A DNA stretch of 64,000 nt from Catonia carolina (taxonomy: Eukaryota; Arthropoda; Insecta; Hemiptera; Achilidae). The stretch spans positions 81,541,969 to 81,605,968 of the forward strand of contig JAQMRL010000003.1 of assembly GCA_035578175.1 (NCBI GenBank). The letters run 5' to 3'. Shown in pieces: positions 10,430 to 22,939 of the stretch. Each line of letters begins with the position of its first letter. The first letter of the stretch is position 1. Position numbers and translations under genes: made by a program. Below the pieces are notes generated by a model, which worked only from the letters and a program-made list of their open reading frames with translations, made no database searches and was not told the DNA's origin.

Positions 10430-11180
10430 AAGAAAATGGAAATCACTTTATCGATTTGCTATTGAAATATCATGATCTTTCCCTGAATACCAGTTTGTTT
10501 GCTGACAATCAAATGTAAATAGTTAAATCAAAAGAAAAGTTTCACAAAGCTATTTTTTTTTTACCAGAACCTATGCAGTTTGTACAACCTGTGCATATCT
10601 AACATGAAAACTAAAGTGGTAGCATTTGAACGAAAGGACCCTGTAGGACCAAAGGTTGGGACAATAACTTTATTTCTGAGTGGATAAAATTTTTTATTAC
10701 TTGGGCTCTTAAAATTGGAATTGATGGAGAACATAGAATGAAAAAAATCATAGTTTTTCATAGAATATATGAGAAGATTACAACAACATTCTGAAACAGA
10801 GCTCACAGACATACATTGATGAGATTTTATAACGTAATAATAGTTCTGACTCTTTTGTATGACAGTGAAACTTGGGCTCATACCTATAGAAGGAAACATC
10901 TACAGATCCATATGGAATGAATCTTAAATTGGGAGCTGTGGAAATTTTTTTACTACAAAGGTCAAGAGTTTTATGAGGGAAGACCTAATCCAAAATTTTT
11001 GTACTAGGCAAAAGTTGTTAACAATAAGAAATCTGAAGAAGAGAGTCAGTTATAATGTTGTAATATATGAATGGTGCAAAGAATGTGAAGAGGTAACCAA
11101 TTTCAAAAAGTTCTATGATGTAGGCCAGAGGGAAGAAGAAGTTTGGGAAGACCTCTGCAACACTGGGAGAAATTTGTTTT
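10430..11180 (+). pseudogene. Decayed LINE RT and C-terminal region
   Basis: Broken frames show SLNTSLFADNQM (a damaged FADD box with Asn in place of the second Asp), then MKTKVVAFERKDPV, and later RFYNVIIVLTLLYDSETWA, which matches the LYG.ETW block that follows the reverse transcriptase in many insect LINEs. A short open frame from 10973 to 11182 may be the extreme C-terminus but is not clearly recognisable. Many stops; no ends found. Confidence 0.6.
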
Positions 11181-11330
11181 AGGAGATCTATGAAATATAA
11201 ACGGGATTTTTTTATCAATCTAGTAGGAGAGTAAAAGGACACTGCTGCTTTTCTACGAATTCTGTCTGGGTTTCTCCTTATTTCATTTTCATACCCTGCC
11301 AAGGTTATTCTCATTCAATCTAGAGAAATG

Positions 11331-12050
11331 AGTGAGCAAAAGGTTTCTATTTCCATTGCACAACATATTATAATAAAGTTTTTAAATAGAGAAGGAGTGA
11401 GACCTTTAGAAATTGTATCTCGTTTACGAGCACAATTCAGGGATGAAACTCTCTTAAAAATTTATGTGTATGAGTAGGAAAAATGTTATCTGAAGAGCGG
11501 GGAAAAGATGGAAAATCAAAGTTACAATCAGCGTCCTCGAATTTCCATCACAGAAGAAGACATTCCTGCAATAAGGAAGCGCTTGGAAGAAGACCAGCAC
11601 CTCACTGTTGACAATTTTGGTTCTTTAGTAGGTCTACATCATGGGAAAGCACATTTTGATAATCAGTGAGGAACTTAGCTTCTCGAAGATTGACACAGAA
11701 GATGGTGTTTCCCAATCAAAAGTGTCATCCTCCATCACGATAGTTCAAAGCCTCACACTGCGTGCATAATTCAGACCAAACTGGTAGAAATTCAGTGGCA
11801 TCAACTAGAACATCTGTCATACAGCTCAGGTTTATCACCGTGTGATTACTATCTGTTTGGACCGCTGAAGGAAGCTTTTAGGAGGTCAAAGGTTCAACAA
11901 CGATGAACTCTTTGAGTACAATTGGTTAAAAACTAAGCCTTCAACTTTTTATGATGACAGAATCAAAAAACTTCAAATGCTAGAAAAATTTGTTTCAGTA
12001 CAAGGGAACAACTTTTCAAATTCTATCATTCTTAGACAACAAACAGGTTA
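11331..12050 (+). pseudogene. Mariner transposase remnant with internal deletion
   Basis: It starts at an ATG reading MSEQKVSISIAQHIIIKFL, followed by NREGVRPLEIVSRLRAQF, the N-terminal helix-turn-helix of mariner-type transposases. After an in-frame stop, pieces of the linker follow (ISITEEDIPAIRKRLEEDQ). The catalytic core is mostly missing; a later frame reads HHDSSKPHTA, then LSPCDYYLFGPLKEAF, and the C-terminal end is seen as FYDDRIKKL and KFVSVQGNN. Terminal repeats were not found. The order of domains is correct but the gene is dead. Confidence 0.75.
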
Positions 12051-12481
12051 AACAGGTTTGATGGCTTATGCCATGAAGAGAAAGAGAAAATATTTTTAAG
12101 TTCAAATTTTAGTAATTTAATTTCTTTACAGTTATAATTTTCCTATGCAAGGCGTAATTGTGCTTCAATACAACTTCATGGTTTAAGGAATTTCTCTCAT
12201 AAAGAAAATTTTCACACATCAACTTGCTTATTACAATATCTTTGATACCAAATTTCATTCTGTCAAAAGGTTTAATTGTTTTGGGACATGATGAACAGCA
12301 AAGATGCAAAATTATTTTTATTCTAATAACGGAAAAACTAAGTTTCGCTCTAGACTATCTCCATACCTAACGCTCTCAAGTAATTGCCTCACTTATTTGT
12401 TCAACATTGATTAATTATTTTAGGAAAATATTTGGCTAATGAACTGAATATGTAGCCCTGACCATCATTTGTGGTAGTAAT

Positions 12482-12847
12482 CAGCCCCGGCTCTAGGGGT
12501 AGGTGACCGGTGCTGCCGCCTAGGGCGGCAAATTTTAATGTTTTATTTTAAAATTTTATAAATATATGACTTTACAATCATGATCCGAAAAATTATAAAC
12601 CCAACAACAACTACAAAATGCAAAACTTGACAATAGATACTTTATGGTCTACATAGACGCACACACCTATATTTAACTTTGTAGATATTAATACATACTC
12701 AGATTTGTATAACAATAAATTACCCATATGTTTGAAGAGGGGTTCTATGTATTTTTGTGCGGATTAATTTAATTGCTGAGGAGTGGGTGGAGGGGGCGAC
12801 ACTCGTGAATTTTGCTTAGGGCGGCAAAAGTACTAGGGTCAGGGCTG
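12482..12847. mobile_element. hAT-type MITE
   Basis: The 366-bp element is flanked by a perfect 8-bp duplication GTAGTAAT (12474-12481 and 12848-12855), the size expected of hAT transposons. Its left end begins CAGCCCCGGCTCTAGG and the right end finishes CTAGGGTCAGGGCTG. Inside each end is a GGGCGGCAAA block, CCTAGGGCGGCAAA on the left and CTTAGGGCGGCAAA on the right, in the same orientation. No coding sequence. Confidence 0.8.
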
Positions 12848-12855
12848 GTAGTAAT

Positions 12856-13739
12856 GCACTGTAAATATCAATATTTCAGATTCAAAACCATGGAAATATT
12901 TACATAATGGTAATACAGATATATTTTTATGTAATCGGAAGTCATGAAATGCAAAATTTCACTGTTAGTAAAATCTTATTACATTTATTACAGACAATTT
13001 AAATGTCTTATGAGGTTTTCTGATAGTGTAGTTAAAATATACAATTTTTCAGCATTTTAGTAATAAAAAAAATTATTGACAATAAGTAACAAGTAATATT
13101 ATAGCAACAGTTCCAAATTTTATCCATTTTTTAATAAGTTGTTTAAAACTGGAAGCACCTACATCAAGAAAAAACATTTTTATGAACCACAAAATTGTTT
13201 CCTACAAACATAAATAGAAACAAAATATTGATAAATATTTATATTTTTAAATTAGATTATGATATGACAATTGTACTTTCAGATAAATTTTATCAATAAT
13301 AATTAATACTGTTTTTTACATTTTTTGATAAAATTAAAGAAAAAACTTTATATTCTGTTATTAAAATTTAAAATCAATTTTAAATACATTATTGTGTTCT
13401 AATATAAAATGGAAATCTACAAAATAGCAAGTTATTTTACAAAAATTAAGAATAAAATTGAGAAATTTACTCATCTAGTATGCTAGAATGTTGCTATGCA
13501 TTTTAAGAGAGTACATGTGAAAAAAGTGAAGTTCCACTCCATTGCTTGAAATTGGTGGTTGATTGGTTTGGTGTGAAGAGGGCAGTGCTGACTTACTACC
13601 ATGGGCTGCACTGAACATTCAGCATGTGTCTGCTTCCCAATTTCCTGATAGTATTAGTCTCCATCATGTAGCATTGTTTTATTCTCATTGTGTAATTTTA
13701 TGTATATTGACATTAATTAGGTAGTTCTAATGTAGTTTA
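12856..13739. other. No gene recognised
   Basis: Very AT-rich sequence without recognisable coding blocks or element ends. Confidence 0.5.
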
Positions 13740-13741
13740 TA

Positions 13742-14731
13742 CAGGGTGATTCACGAAGATATACAGAAACTTTGGGAGCTAATTGTACATGTCAAAATAA
13801 TGAAAAAAGTTTATATAAACATGGGTCTGGAAACGCTTCGTTACCAAGTTACGGCTAGCGAAAGATTTCGCCCGGATTTCAGCTCACCAGGTGAAATGAG
13901 GTCTTCCTGAAATTCTGGTAAGGTAGATTAAGGGGCGAATTCAATCATTTCTTATGGTTTTTGACCTGATAAATTCAATAAAACAGGTCCCAGAACTGTA
14001 AGTTAAGTAGTTTTTGAGAAAACCCGTGTCAAATGCAAAAAATTGATGAAAAATAATTTTTTTAAACAACATTAATACTTAGACGTATTAATGAAGCTTT
14101 TACACCGTTAAACGAAAGCAACAAGAGCTATCCTTAAACGAGCAGAAAAATGCATTGAAGTTGGCGGAGAATTTTTTGAAAATTTACAGTCATTTGGTTG
14201 AATAGGTTTACATTAATGTTTTTCCGGTTAATTTTATACAGTACTGTTATGAATAAAAATTCATTTAATCAAACATCAATTCGCTTTCTGTGTATTTTAT
14301 TTACGCCGTTTTGTTGAGAATATCATTTTCTACAAGTTTTATTCAAAATATTTATCTATTTCTTGGTGAAATAACATAGTTATTGTTGCCCAAAGATTAA
14401 AAAATGCGTTTTTTTCACTCCATATTTTTCATTTGACACTGGTTTTCTCAAAAACTACTTAACTTACAGTTCTGGGGCCTGTTTTATCCAATTTATCAGG
14501 TCAAAAATCATAAGAAACGATTGAATTCACCCCTTAATCTACCTTACCAGAATTTCAGGAAGACCTCATTTCACCTGGTGAGCTGGAATTCGGGCGAAAT
14601 CTTTCGCTAGCCGTAACTCGGTAACGAAGCATTTCCGGACCCGTGTTTATTTTTTTTAAAAGACTTTTTTCATTATTTTTACATGTACAATGAGCTCCCA
14701 AAGTTTCTGCATATCTTCGTGAATCATCCTG
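13742..14731. mobile_element. Foldback Tc1/mariner-type element with ~290-bp inverted arms
   Basis: The left end CAGGGTGATTCACGAAGATA is the reverse complement of the right end near 14712-14731 with one mismatch near the tip. Similarity continues for about 290 bp on both sides (13742-14040 and 14435-14731). A TA flanks each end (13740-13741 and 14732-14733), the target of Tc1/mariner-superfamily elements. The ~390-bp middle is AT-rich and retains only a short transposase tail (14127-14201). GGGTGATTC ends are shared with the element at 52754-53530. Confidence 0.85.
14127..14201 (+). pseudogene. Transposase C-terminal tail inside the foldback element
   Basis: A short frame reads AILKRAEKCIEVGGEFFENL and then stops. 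An R.(L/C)..C....GG.HFE.L ending is typical of the last residues of DUF4817-type mariner-superfamily transposases of insects. It is the only coding trace in the element and shows what its parent encoded. Short, so the call is tentative. Confidence 0.45.
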
Positions 14732-14792
14732 TATTTGAGCTAGTAGTTCATTAACTATTATAGTAATTTGTAATACAGTAGTGAATTGCACC

Positions 14793-15445
14793 TTAGGCTG
14801 GGCGTATACTGGAGCATGGGTGGCACAGTGCATTCAAGACAGACATGAGCAGGGCAGGACAGGCAGATCAAATATTTCTCCCAGCGTATACTGGAGACGC
14901 AGGACAGGCGAATATTTTTTTCAGGCTCTGAAATTAGCTCATGTTTGGCCATTTAGCGCGTTGGATCATTTTAGTGAGAGTGATAGGTTAGTATCGGATT
15001 CGTCCAATTCTGATATAGAAGAATTAATTTTACATGTATTGTATTGAATTACTTAATTGCATTGTATTTCAAAGCGAAGGGAGAAAATTTTATGGCAAAG
15101 TGACTTTATAAAAAAACGTAAAACGCATGGTAATTTCAAGTTAACACAAGTTTGACGATACTAGATTCAAGAATTATACTAGGTTTACAACTGAAGAGTT
15201 TTTCATGTAATCAGCACAAGTTTTATTAGCTTCTTTTAGACCAACATGATTCCTGCTCAACACGTGAACTAAAACTGTGCCTCGACTACAAACTGTGGCT
15301 GCTCGACACAGAGACGTTGGTATGCCACACATGTCTGCCTCCCAATATACGGTAGGCGACTGGCAACAATGGGTGCACAGTTTTCGCTCCTACCCTGCCT
15401 GACCTGAACTGCGCCAACTGAACTCCAGTATACGCCCGGCCTTAA
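14793..15445. mobile_element. Non-autonomous DNA element with ~23-bp inverted ends
   Basis: Left end TTAGGCTGGGCGTATACTGG mirrors the right end CCAGTATACGCCCGGCCTTAA at 15425-15445. The phrase GCGTATACTGGAG recurs inside at about 14885. The right boundary has TTAA and the left TTAG, so a TTAA target (as for piggyBac-type elements) is possible but not intact. The interior has no convincing coding sequence. Confidence 0.65.
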
Positions 15446-15605
15446 GTCTATAGTACATTAGGGTATATTTTTTTTGTATTCAGTAGTTTACCAGTAGGTG
15501 TACAGTACAGTTCGTTGTGACTTAATCAGAACACTACTATAAATTGGAAAAAGATTGCAGGCAAAATTATGCACAAATAAGAGAACTTCTTAGTAATGGG
15601 TGTTA

Positions 15606-16185
15606 CAGTGGAAACCCTGTTATCCGGATCTTCCCATATCCAGACACAATAAAAAAGGCCTAAATTAACTAAATTAATATGGCATGGACCAAACAGTTGG
15701 AGTTAGAAAAATACGATGGGCATTACGTAAATAACATAACTACCCAGATTATTATCTTAATATTATTAAGTTGTATAAATAAATCTGTTATGTATTAAGT
15801 TGTGTTTGTGTTTGTTGTGACAAATGCCAGAACAAAGTTTGTAGAAATGCACGAACACATTATGAATAACATTGTGCTTCGCATTATGTATAAAATTGTT
15901 CATTATGTAATAAAAAAATTGTACTAATACTGAACAGTACATACATATTTTTATATTTTTTGACTTACTGTATACTGTAGTATGTTTTTTAAACAAATAT
16001 GGCCTACATATATAAATTGTTATTGACACCTTGGTGTTTTTCAATTGTGTACATTTATTGTACTACATACATACTGTATTGTGTTTCAGAAATCCGAACA
16101 TCCCTTTTTGTGTTTTTCATAACCGAATTTTCTCATATCTGGCTTACCCTAGGTCCCAATTGATCCAGATAAGGGGTTTCCAAGG
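15606..16185. mobile_element. Pogo/Tigger-type MITE
   Basis: The 580-bp element has a left end CAGTGGAAACCCTGTTATCC and a right end that reads, in reverse complement, CCTTGGAAACCCCTTATCTG. It is flanked by TA on both sides (15604-15605 and 16186-16187). CAGTGGAAACC..TTATCCG ends with a TA target are typical of pogo/Tigger elements. The interior is AT-rich and non-coding. Confidence 0.75.
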
Positions 16186-16788
16186 TAATTTATGAAAAAG
16201 GAAATGAATGAGAGGCCGTTTTTGTTACAAAAAGTACAAGAAAGTTCATCAAAATTGTATCTAAAAGTTGTGTCCAGTGTATTTTGAAAGAAAAGAAAAA
16301 CCATTATGGGTGCAGGTCAGGGTTTTCCTATACATAGATAAAACTTTTGTAATAAAAAATCTCTTACACACAGCAAGGGTGTGTGGTAGATGTCCTAATT
16401 GTGATGCAAGTCTTTGAAATGCCGTTTTTTTGTCTTTTGTGATAATTTTGCCGCCACAGCTTTAAGAAGTATATTACTGCTGCACAGTATATTACACACA
16501 AGAATTATAGTATTGCACTGTTAGGTCAAAAATTTTTTGGTGAGCAGTTGTTAACAATACACTTGTACTAGAAATTTAGTATTGGAATAACATAGACTAA
16601 TATAGAAAAGTATTACCTACGTAAAAATGTTTAATTATTGAATGGTTCTAACCTTATTTTAATTTTAAAGCTTATTTTTACAGCTGTTTTTCTGTTATAT
16701 AGCCCTGATAGATAGTTTCAATAAAGCAAATGTATGACATTTGCATGGAATACAGACACCAATAGTGAGAAGGTGTTCATAGTAACTT

Positions 16789-17107
16789 GAGTAGAGAGTC
16801 ATCGTCGCCAAAATCAGCTGTTTAACAGCTGATTTTCGGAGCCGAAGGTTTCTGGTTCAAATCCTAGTAAAGGTAGTTACTTTTATACGGATTTGAATGC
16901 TAGACAGTGGTTACCGGTGTACTTTGATAATTGGGGTTCAATTAACCATACTTTCTCAGGAATGGTCGACCTGAGTCTGTACAAGACTACACCTCATTTA
17001 CACGTCATACACATCATCCTCATCTCATTGGGTCATGGGGTTGCTTATTGTTCTGAATTGAACAGATTGCAACGTACACAAATTAGGGGTTACAAAAAAA
17101 AAGAGAG
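16789..17107 (+). mobile_element. tRNA-derived SINE, family 1, copy 1
   Basis: A GGTTCAAATCC box-B at about 16855 is followed by a ~230-bp body and a short A-run. Between the box-A side and box B sits a near-perfect hairpin, AAATCAGCTGTT pairing with AACAGCTGATTT. Other copies lie at 35962-36277, 51027-51325 and, partial, 32572-32770. The head of this copy is degraded. Confidence 0.75.
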
Positions 17108-18639
17108 TCTACAACATAAATTAGAATTATATTACTATCAGTAGTTGCATACCTGTTCTCTTCTAGCAGCCGATTGCAGTTCCCATTCAGCTTTACCAAG
17201 TTTCCCCTACTAGCTTCACCTCGTTACACATATACTCATGCTGTTCACAGATTTATTTGGCAACGACTTGTAAATGCCACATTATACTACCTACCAGTTC
17301 TAGAAATTGTCTCCCAAATAAAAAAATAAGTAGGAAATTTTAAGCTTAAAATCTTTTTTAATAGTTCCACTGGAAAATTATGAACATTCTTCCTCATTAA
17401 ATGAACATAGTTTGGGAAAACTAAGTAGTTTAGCAAATATGGAACCTACAGATTATGTTTCAATAAAAATTATACCAATTTTACAAAGAAAGAAAATTAT
17501 ACAATATTGTTTTTCAGCACATTTTTTTTTTAATGCAGATGATTAGTTAGTACATAAGTACTACTATATTTTGGCACACTTCGATCAAAATAATTTTTTT
17601 CATTTCATTTCTGAAACTGTCACTTGATTTACAGGGCAAAATTATGCTACCAAATAAACTTGTGAATATTCTACAGAATTATAGAAAACTATAAAATTAA
17701 TGTACATTAATAATAATTTAATTACATCATTATTACACAATAATTACATTATTATTTTTTTCATTAGCTATCTAATGATAATCTATAATTAAAAACGATG
17801 ATAGATAACTTCCCAACAAAAATACTTTGAATAAATTATCTACTTAGTGATATGTACAATACATAATAATATTTTTTAGCCACTATTATATACAAATTGA
17901 AATTAAAATTCAAACAAAATAAAAACAAGAAATTGATAATTTCAATGCTGTTGAATAGAACAATTTTGTAGAAATCTGTGAGTTATACCACTATTGTCCT
18001 TTCTCTGTCCTCTTAGTAACAATAATTTTCTTTTTTAATTACCTAATCTAATAGTTGAACAAATTTGAACATTTTCAGTAGTGTTTTCTAGTAGGCTACC
18101 TATGTTAAAATGATTTGAAAAAAAATTGTTGAGTATAAAATTAATCACATTTTGGTGATGGTTATTGAGATTGTGAGCTTAGAAAAGTTGAGTTAGTGTG
18201 AGACAGAAGTAAGAAATTGTGTCCATTCTAAAGTACTAAAGTAGAAAATTTTATTTCTTTTTCATGTTGACATTCTTTTAATAATTGTAATTTTTGAAAT
18301 TAATTAATAAAATTTTTAAGTTTTCTTGTTCTCTTTCTTGAAAAAATAAATTATTCATTATGTTAGGTTAGGATGGTAATGCATCACAACCTTTCTTTGC
18401 TGAAACCTTAACTGATATTTTGTAACAGAACCTTTTTAACTTAACTTCCAGCCAGTTATTATGCTGAAACTGTTTAGGCACTACATTTGTGATGTAAGTA
18501 GGTTAAACAATATCTTATCAGAATTACTTAAGTTCAATAAATTATTACAAGATTATCCATTGTATAGAAAATAAATGATAGAATTACAAACTGTAGACAA
18601 CTGAATTTTTTACTTAATACTGTTTAAATAGCTGTATTT
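17108..18639. other. No gene recognised
   Basis: AT-rich sequence with short chance frames only; no terminal repeats seen. Confidence 0.5.
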
Positions 18640-18975
18640 TTTTCTGCCATGCACAGATTGACTCCTGGAAAAGAAGTTGTCTTAAGGTTGGACCGCATGA
18701 GAAGTACCTAAAGCAATCTGGGTAAAAGTTAGGAAGTGTATGAAATAAATTAATAGCAGTGTATGAAATGAAATTGGAATGCATACACTGTTGTGGTATG
18801 AATGCTTGGTTGAATAAAAAACAGGTGGCCCAGCAAAACATGGAACTAGATCTAACGGGAGAAAAAAAAGAGGATATCCAGGAAATCAATGGATGAGTGG
18901 AATAATGGAGATGATAATTGAATGAATACGGAGGCTTGGTGTTTGAGAAGAAAAAGTAGGCAACAATACTACCAG
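18640..18975 (+). pseudogene. Possible decayed LINE 3' end
   Basis: A frame near 18840-18900 reads GRKKRGYPGNQWMSGIMEM, resembling the basic G.R..GRPRKRW.D.. tail at the C-terminus of RTE-like LINE proteins, followed by a piece like EYGGLVFEKKK. Upstream frames are broken. The match is short and the call weak. Confidence 0.35.
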
Positions 18976-19309
18976 TAAAATTGCAGAAAAATAATTATTT
19001 AATGAAAAAGAATTCATGTAAATTAAGTTTGCCACATTCAATTTAGGAAATATTACTTCCAGTTTCTATTACAGCATGAACACAAATTATTTCAATGATT
19101 TTTGAAACTTAATGAGATGGTTGACAGTACAAACTAATATTCTTTTATAAAAACCACCTATTCTAAATTTCTTCTATTCTTGGATAATAATACGCTTAAT
19201 ATCTATAATTATTTACTATGTTTGTTAAAAGAAATTTGAAAAAGTATTAACAAAATTTTTAATTTTTTTTTTAGTTTATTTAAAGTCGCATAAAGAGCTT
19301 AGATATTAA

Positions 19310-19437
19310 CGACTATGGTTTTGTAACTGTTATGGTCGGTTTTAACATGTTATAATTTCCAGACCCTAGCTGGGAATTGAACCTAGAACCTCCGTACTGT
19401 AGGCTAGCGCGCTACCACTACGCTACGGAGGCAGATT
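19310..19437 (-). mobile_element. tRNA-derived SINE, family 3
   Basis: On the minus strand the copy starts GCCTCCGTAGCGTAGTGGTA, an A box (TAGCGTAGTGG), and has a GGTTCAATTCC B box about 35 bases on. It cannot close a proper tRNA acceptor stem, so it is a SINE head and not a tRNA gene. A related but damaged copy is on the plus strand at 51479-51570. Confidence 0.65.
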
Positions 19438-20249
19438 TTAATTTAGCACAATAATTTGAAAAATAATTAAAATACAATATAAATACATTGGGAAGTATCT
19501 GTGTTATTTATAATATGTGTGGTACATAATGTCTTAATTAAAATAATTAAATTATTATGGTAACATTCAATTGAATAGGTAATACAATTAATTTTTCATT
19601 AATCGATATCTAATTTCTTCCATAATTATGTAATTAAAAATCATTTACCTATATTACGGCAATTTAGGATTATTTACACAGAGATAGTGTCATTATGTAC
19701 TATAAAATTTATAATATATTACTATAATTTATAAAAACAATTAAAAATATTTATATTAACTTATTTTGATAGTTATTGTTATTATTATTATTATTCATTT
19801 ACTTTGTATATTATTTTTATTTTGCACACATTTATTTTGTTAGAAATATTTATTTGAAAATAAAATAAAACTTAACCTGATATATTTATATCATATAAAA
19901 AAAGTTTTTATTCACAAATATAAATTATTTGGTCTAAACGTGGTCGACACATTTGTATATAGTGCGGTAGTATGTTTTGTAAACCGTTTGGTATTCTGGA
20001 ACCATATGAATACATGTTTTCCAACTCCATGGTTCACATTTTGTTTCGAATCGTTTCTTTACCAATCTGCGGAAACCTCTTGTATATGGTTCTTGGATGG
20101 GCCGATAGTCACACTTTCTGAAACAAAGGACTTATTATAATAAGTATTTTATACTTAATTTTGGAGTATTGGTACCTAATAAATTAAAGCACAGTTGTCA
20201 ATTAGATAACGTTCCATGGTTTGGTTTACAGTCTGATCTGGCATTTATT
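19438..20249. other. No gene recognised
   Basis: Extremely AT-rich. A plus-strand frame at 19940-20140 has no recognisable features. Confidence 0.5.
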
Positions 20250-20885
20250 CATCACCATCACCATTCACTAGTAAAAGTGGAAGTTATGGAATTCATATAT
20301 CTAGAGACTGTTTTCTCAGTAGACAGAAAATTGGTAAAGGAAAATTAAGTAACAGGAGAAAAAAGCAAGTGGTTTCTTCTGAAGTGTGAGAAGCTTACTC
20401 CTAGTCATTGTAAGGAAGTTTTGTATAATGGAAATTATTTTGCATCAATGCTGATCTATGCAGCTGAAACATAGATAAGTGGAAAGAAAGGAGAGAGTAT
20501 AATGCAGTCACCAGAAATGAAATTCAAGAGGAGTATGGTAAGAAAGACAGGAAAATATAAAATAAGAAATAATGTAATTAGGTAACAATTTGAGAATGGA
20601 CAGTGTGATAAGGAGGATTTGGACTAACAAACCTACGATAGTTCGGTAATGTCAGTTGGATGGAGGAGGGCAGACAGCCTAAAATTATACTATGGCGAGA
20701 GATGGATGGCAACATATCAAGAATAGTGGGTAAGGTCAGTTATTTATAAACTGGAAAAAAGATGCGATTCCAAGAGAGTAATAGAGGAGTGATGGTTCAG
20801 AGGTAAGAGGTAGGAGAGGAGAAGATTTGTTGGACCTGAACCAAGGAAATTTTGAAGTGACAAAGAGAACAATGATTATGACGAC
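20250..20885 (+). pseudogene. Decayed LINE C-terminal region
   Basis: It reads VEVMEFIYLETVFSVDRKL, the (V)KEF.YLG(T/S)VFS.DG block found after the reverse transcriptase in RTE-like LINEs, then LIYAAET (LYG.ET block), EMKFKRSMVRKTG and QFENGQ pieces in changing frames. A short related piece with the same block lies at 27195-27275. Dead copy; ends not defined. Confidence 0.65.
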
Positions 20886-20989
20886 CTTCCACTGTCTACA
20901 TTAGCCTTAACGTCCACAACAGTCTGACTTTAAACAAAGAAAGTACTATAATATAGTACTTTAGAATGGAGCAAAGCGCAAGTGTGTAT

Positions 20990-21592
20990 TTTTGTGAGCC
21001 GGAATCCGAAAAGGGACCTCTTGTCGAAAATTTTATGTTATGAGCTGTTACCCTTTTAAAATTTACCATTGAATTCTAATCAATATGATGCAAAATTCAG
21101 AATTTGCTCTCAAAAATTGTGTATGTGAGAGCAGCTTAAAAGTTTTTGATAAAAAAATTGGTGTTGAATGCATTTTAAATTTTACATCACTCTTTCTAAA
21201 TTTTACATATTTAAGAACAAATAACACATAGAAATTACACTAATTTTTAAAAATGTTCATGTTTGACACTGTTGAAGGTTGTTTTAAACTGAGTGCCTTA
21301 ACTTTTATTTAGCGGTTCTGCAACTGAGTCCGGTAGGTCAGATTCGGGCTCAGGATACCCATTAGAAGGTCTCAGCAATTTTCTTTACCAAATATCTTGA
21401 TCTTTATAAATAGATATTATTTTTATTGCGTAGTGATTCCTACAGAAATAATTACATTTAAAATATAATCGGACAAAATAAATTATAAAAATCTACAAGA
21501 AAAACCTCAAATATCAGTGTATCGACCCTAACAACTCATTTTCCTTCCGACAAGACGTCCCTTTTCGCTTTCCACCTCACATATAAAATCAA
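20990..21592. mobile_element. Unclassified MITE-like inverted-repeat element
   Basis: The left part GTGAGCCGGAATCCGAAAAG, continuing GGGACCTCTTGTCG, mirrors the right part near 21535-21592, whose reverse complement begins GTGAGGTGGAAAGCGAAAAG and continues GGGACGTCTTGTCGG. The ~60-bp ends enclose AT-rich non-coding sequence. No target duplication was recognised. Confidence 0.55.
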
Positions 21593-21787
21593 ATAAATTC
21601 CTTGACCTTCTTTAATATCTTACCATAAAAATACTTTTGGTGAAATAATTTATGGTCATCATGAGCTTAGTACATTCCACCTTCCTTTTGTTCAGTTTGC
21701 CATGAGAAAACTAATATCTCTCTCTCTATCAACATTATAGGATGGGTACAAAAAATTGTTTTTGATATGACAACAATTTAAACATTT

Positions 21788-22260
21788 GTGCGAGACTATC
21801 CACAGAAGCTTAAAAAAGCTTTAAAAATGAGTTTGAGATTTTATATAACAACAGCAGTGCCACCCCTACTTTATGGCAGCGAAACTTGGGTACTAACAAA
21901 AACAGAGGAAAGCAGATTCCAGTCATCTGATATGAAGATTTTATGGCAAACATATGGATGTAGTAGAGCAGATCGTTATAGGAATGCAGAGATAAGGAAA
22001 GAACTTAACATCTTTTCCATAAATGATAGGGTACTGCAAAATAAATGACAATGGATAGAGCATGTGGACAGGATGAGCGAGGATAGGATACCTAAGCAGG
22101 TGCTAGGTTACAAGCTGGAGGGAAGAAGAGACCAAGGACACTTGAGGAAGAAATGGGCAGATTTCAAAGGTTCAGAACAGGAGGGATGCCTAATCCTTGA
22201 AGGGCAGAAGAAGTAGAAGATATGACAATACGGTGGGTAAAGTCTAACATATTATTATTA
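21788..22260 (+). pseudogene. LINE C-terminal fragment related to element A
   Basis: An 86-codon frame (21788-22048) reads PPLLYGSETWVLTKTEES, then IRKELNIFSINDRVL. After one stop the frame continues EHVDRMSEDRIPKQVLGYK and GRRDQGHLRKKWADF. These are the LYG.E.WTLT block, the H..RM...R.PK block and the GRPRKRW tail also present in the intact ORF at 6999-9800. The 3' end carries GGGTAAAGTCTA and an ATT-repeat tail, as in that element. The copy is 5' truncated. Confidence 0.8.
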
Positions 22261-22939
22261 TATTTTAGTATTTTTTAGATTGCTACAACAAAACAAAATG
22301 ATCTCATTTGATAAAATTAGTGCAGGTGTTTAGCTTTACACATGACCATATAAACCCAAACATCAAAAACATTAACTGCCTGTTACCTTCTTTGTGATTG
22401 GGTAAAAAAACCAACAAACACGTTCATGAACAGAAGGGATTACTCTTCTACAAGATGTGTTTTTCTAAGAGATGTGTTACTAATTTATATTATGTTTGTT
22501 GTAATATATTTTGTTTCTGAATAAAACAAGCTCTTTGTACATGTACTTTGAAAAATTACAAGCATTTTTTAAAATGCCTAGGAAATGGTTGTATTAGATA
22601 CCAACATTTCAAAAACAAGGCTATTATTATACTTTGAAAAATTGTGTCTGGAATTGTATGAAATAGTTTTGAGTTTTGGAACAAGAGTTTTATGTTTCTC
22701 ATACTAGCTATTCAGTCTTGAGTATGGATACAGAGTACTACTTGATACTTTCAGAATCTATTACTGATACAGAAATAACAACCGAGCTAGGAATAATATT
22801 ATTATTCTTGCTGTATTCGGGTCTATCTTTTTGATGAGATGATTTGTAGAAGACTAATAAGGTGGATCTTATTAGACAAGCAGGTAATATGCTATCAAAC
22901 TAGGCAGTACAGAGTCAATGTGTATAATTTTATGAAGGA
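22261..22939. other. No gene recognised
   Basis: AT-rich sequence with no coding blocks or terminal repeats that I can identify. Confidence 0.5.

Noticed and set aside
14781..15047. 88-codon plus-strand ORF as a gene
   Set aside because: Lies inside and across the end of a non-autonomous element and shows no domain.
18361..18375. Telomeric TTAGG repeat
   Set aside because: Only two adjacent copies, as expected by chance in such sequence.
19364..19437. Genuine tRNA gene on the minus strand
   Set aside because: Boxes A and B are present, but the 3' acceptor strand does not pair with GCCTCCG and SINE sequence follows.
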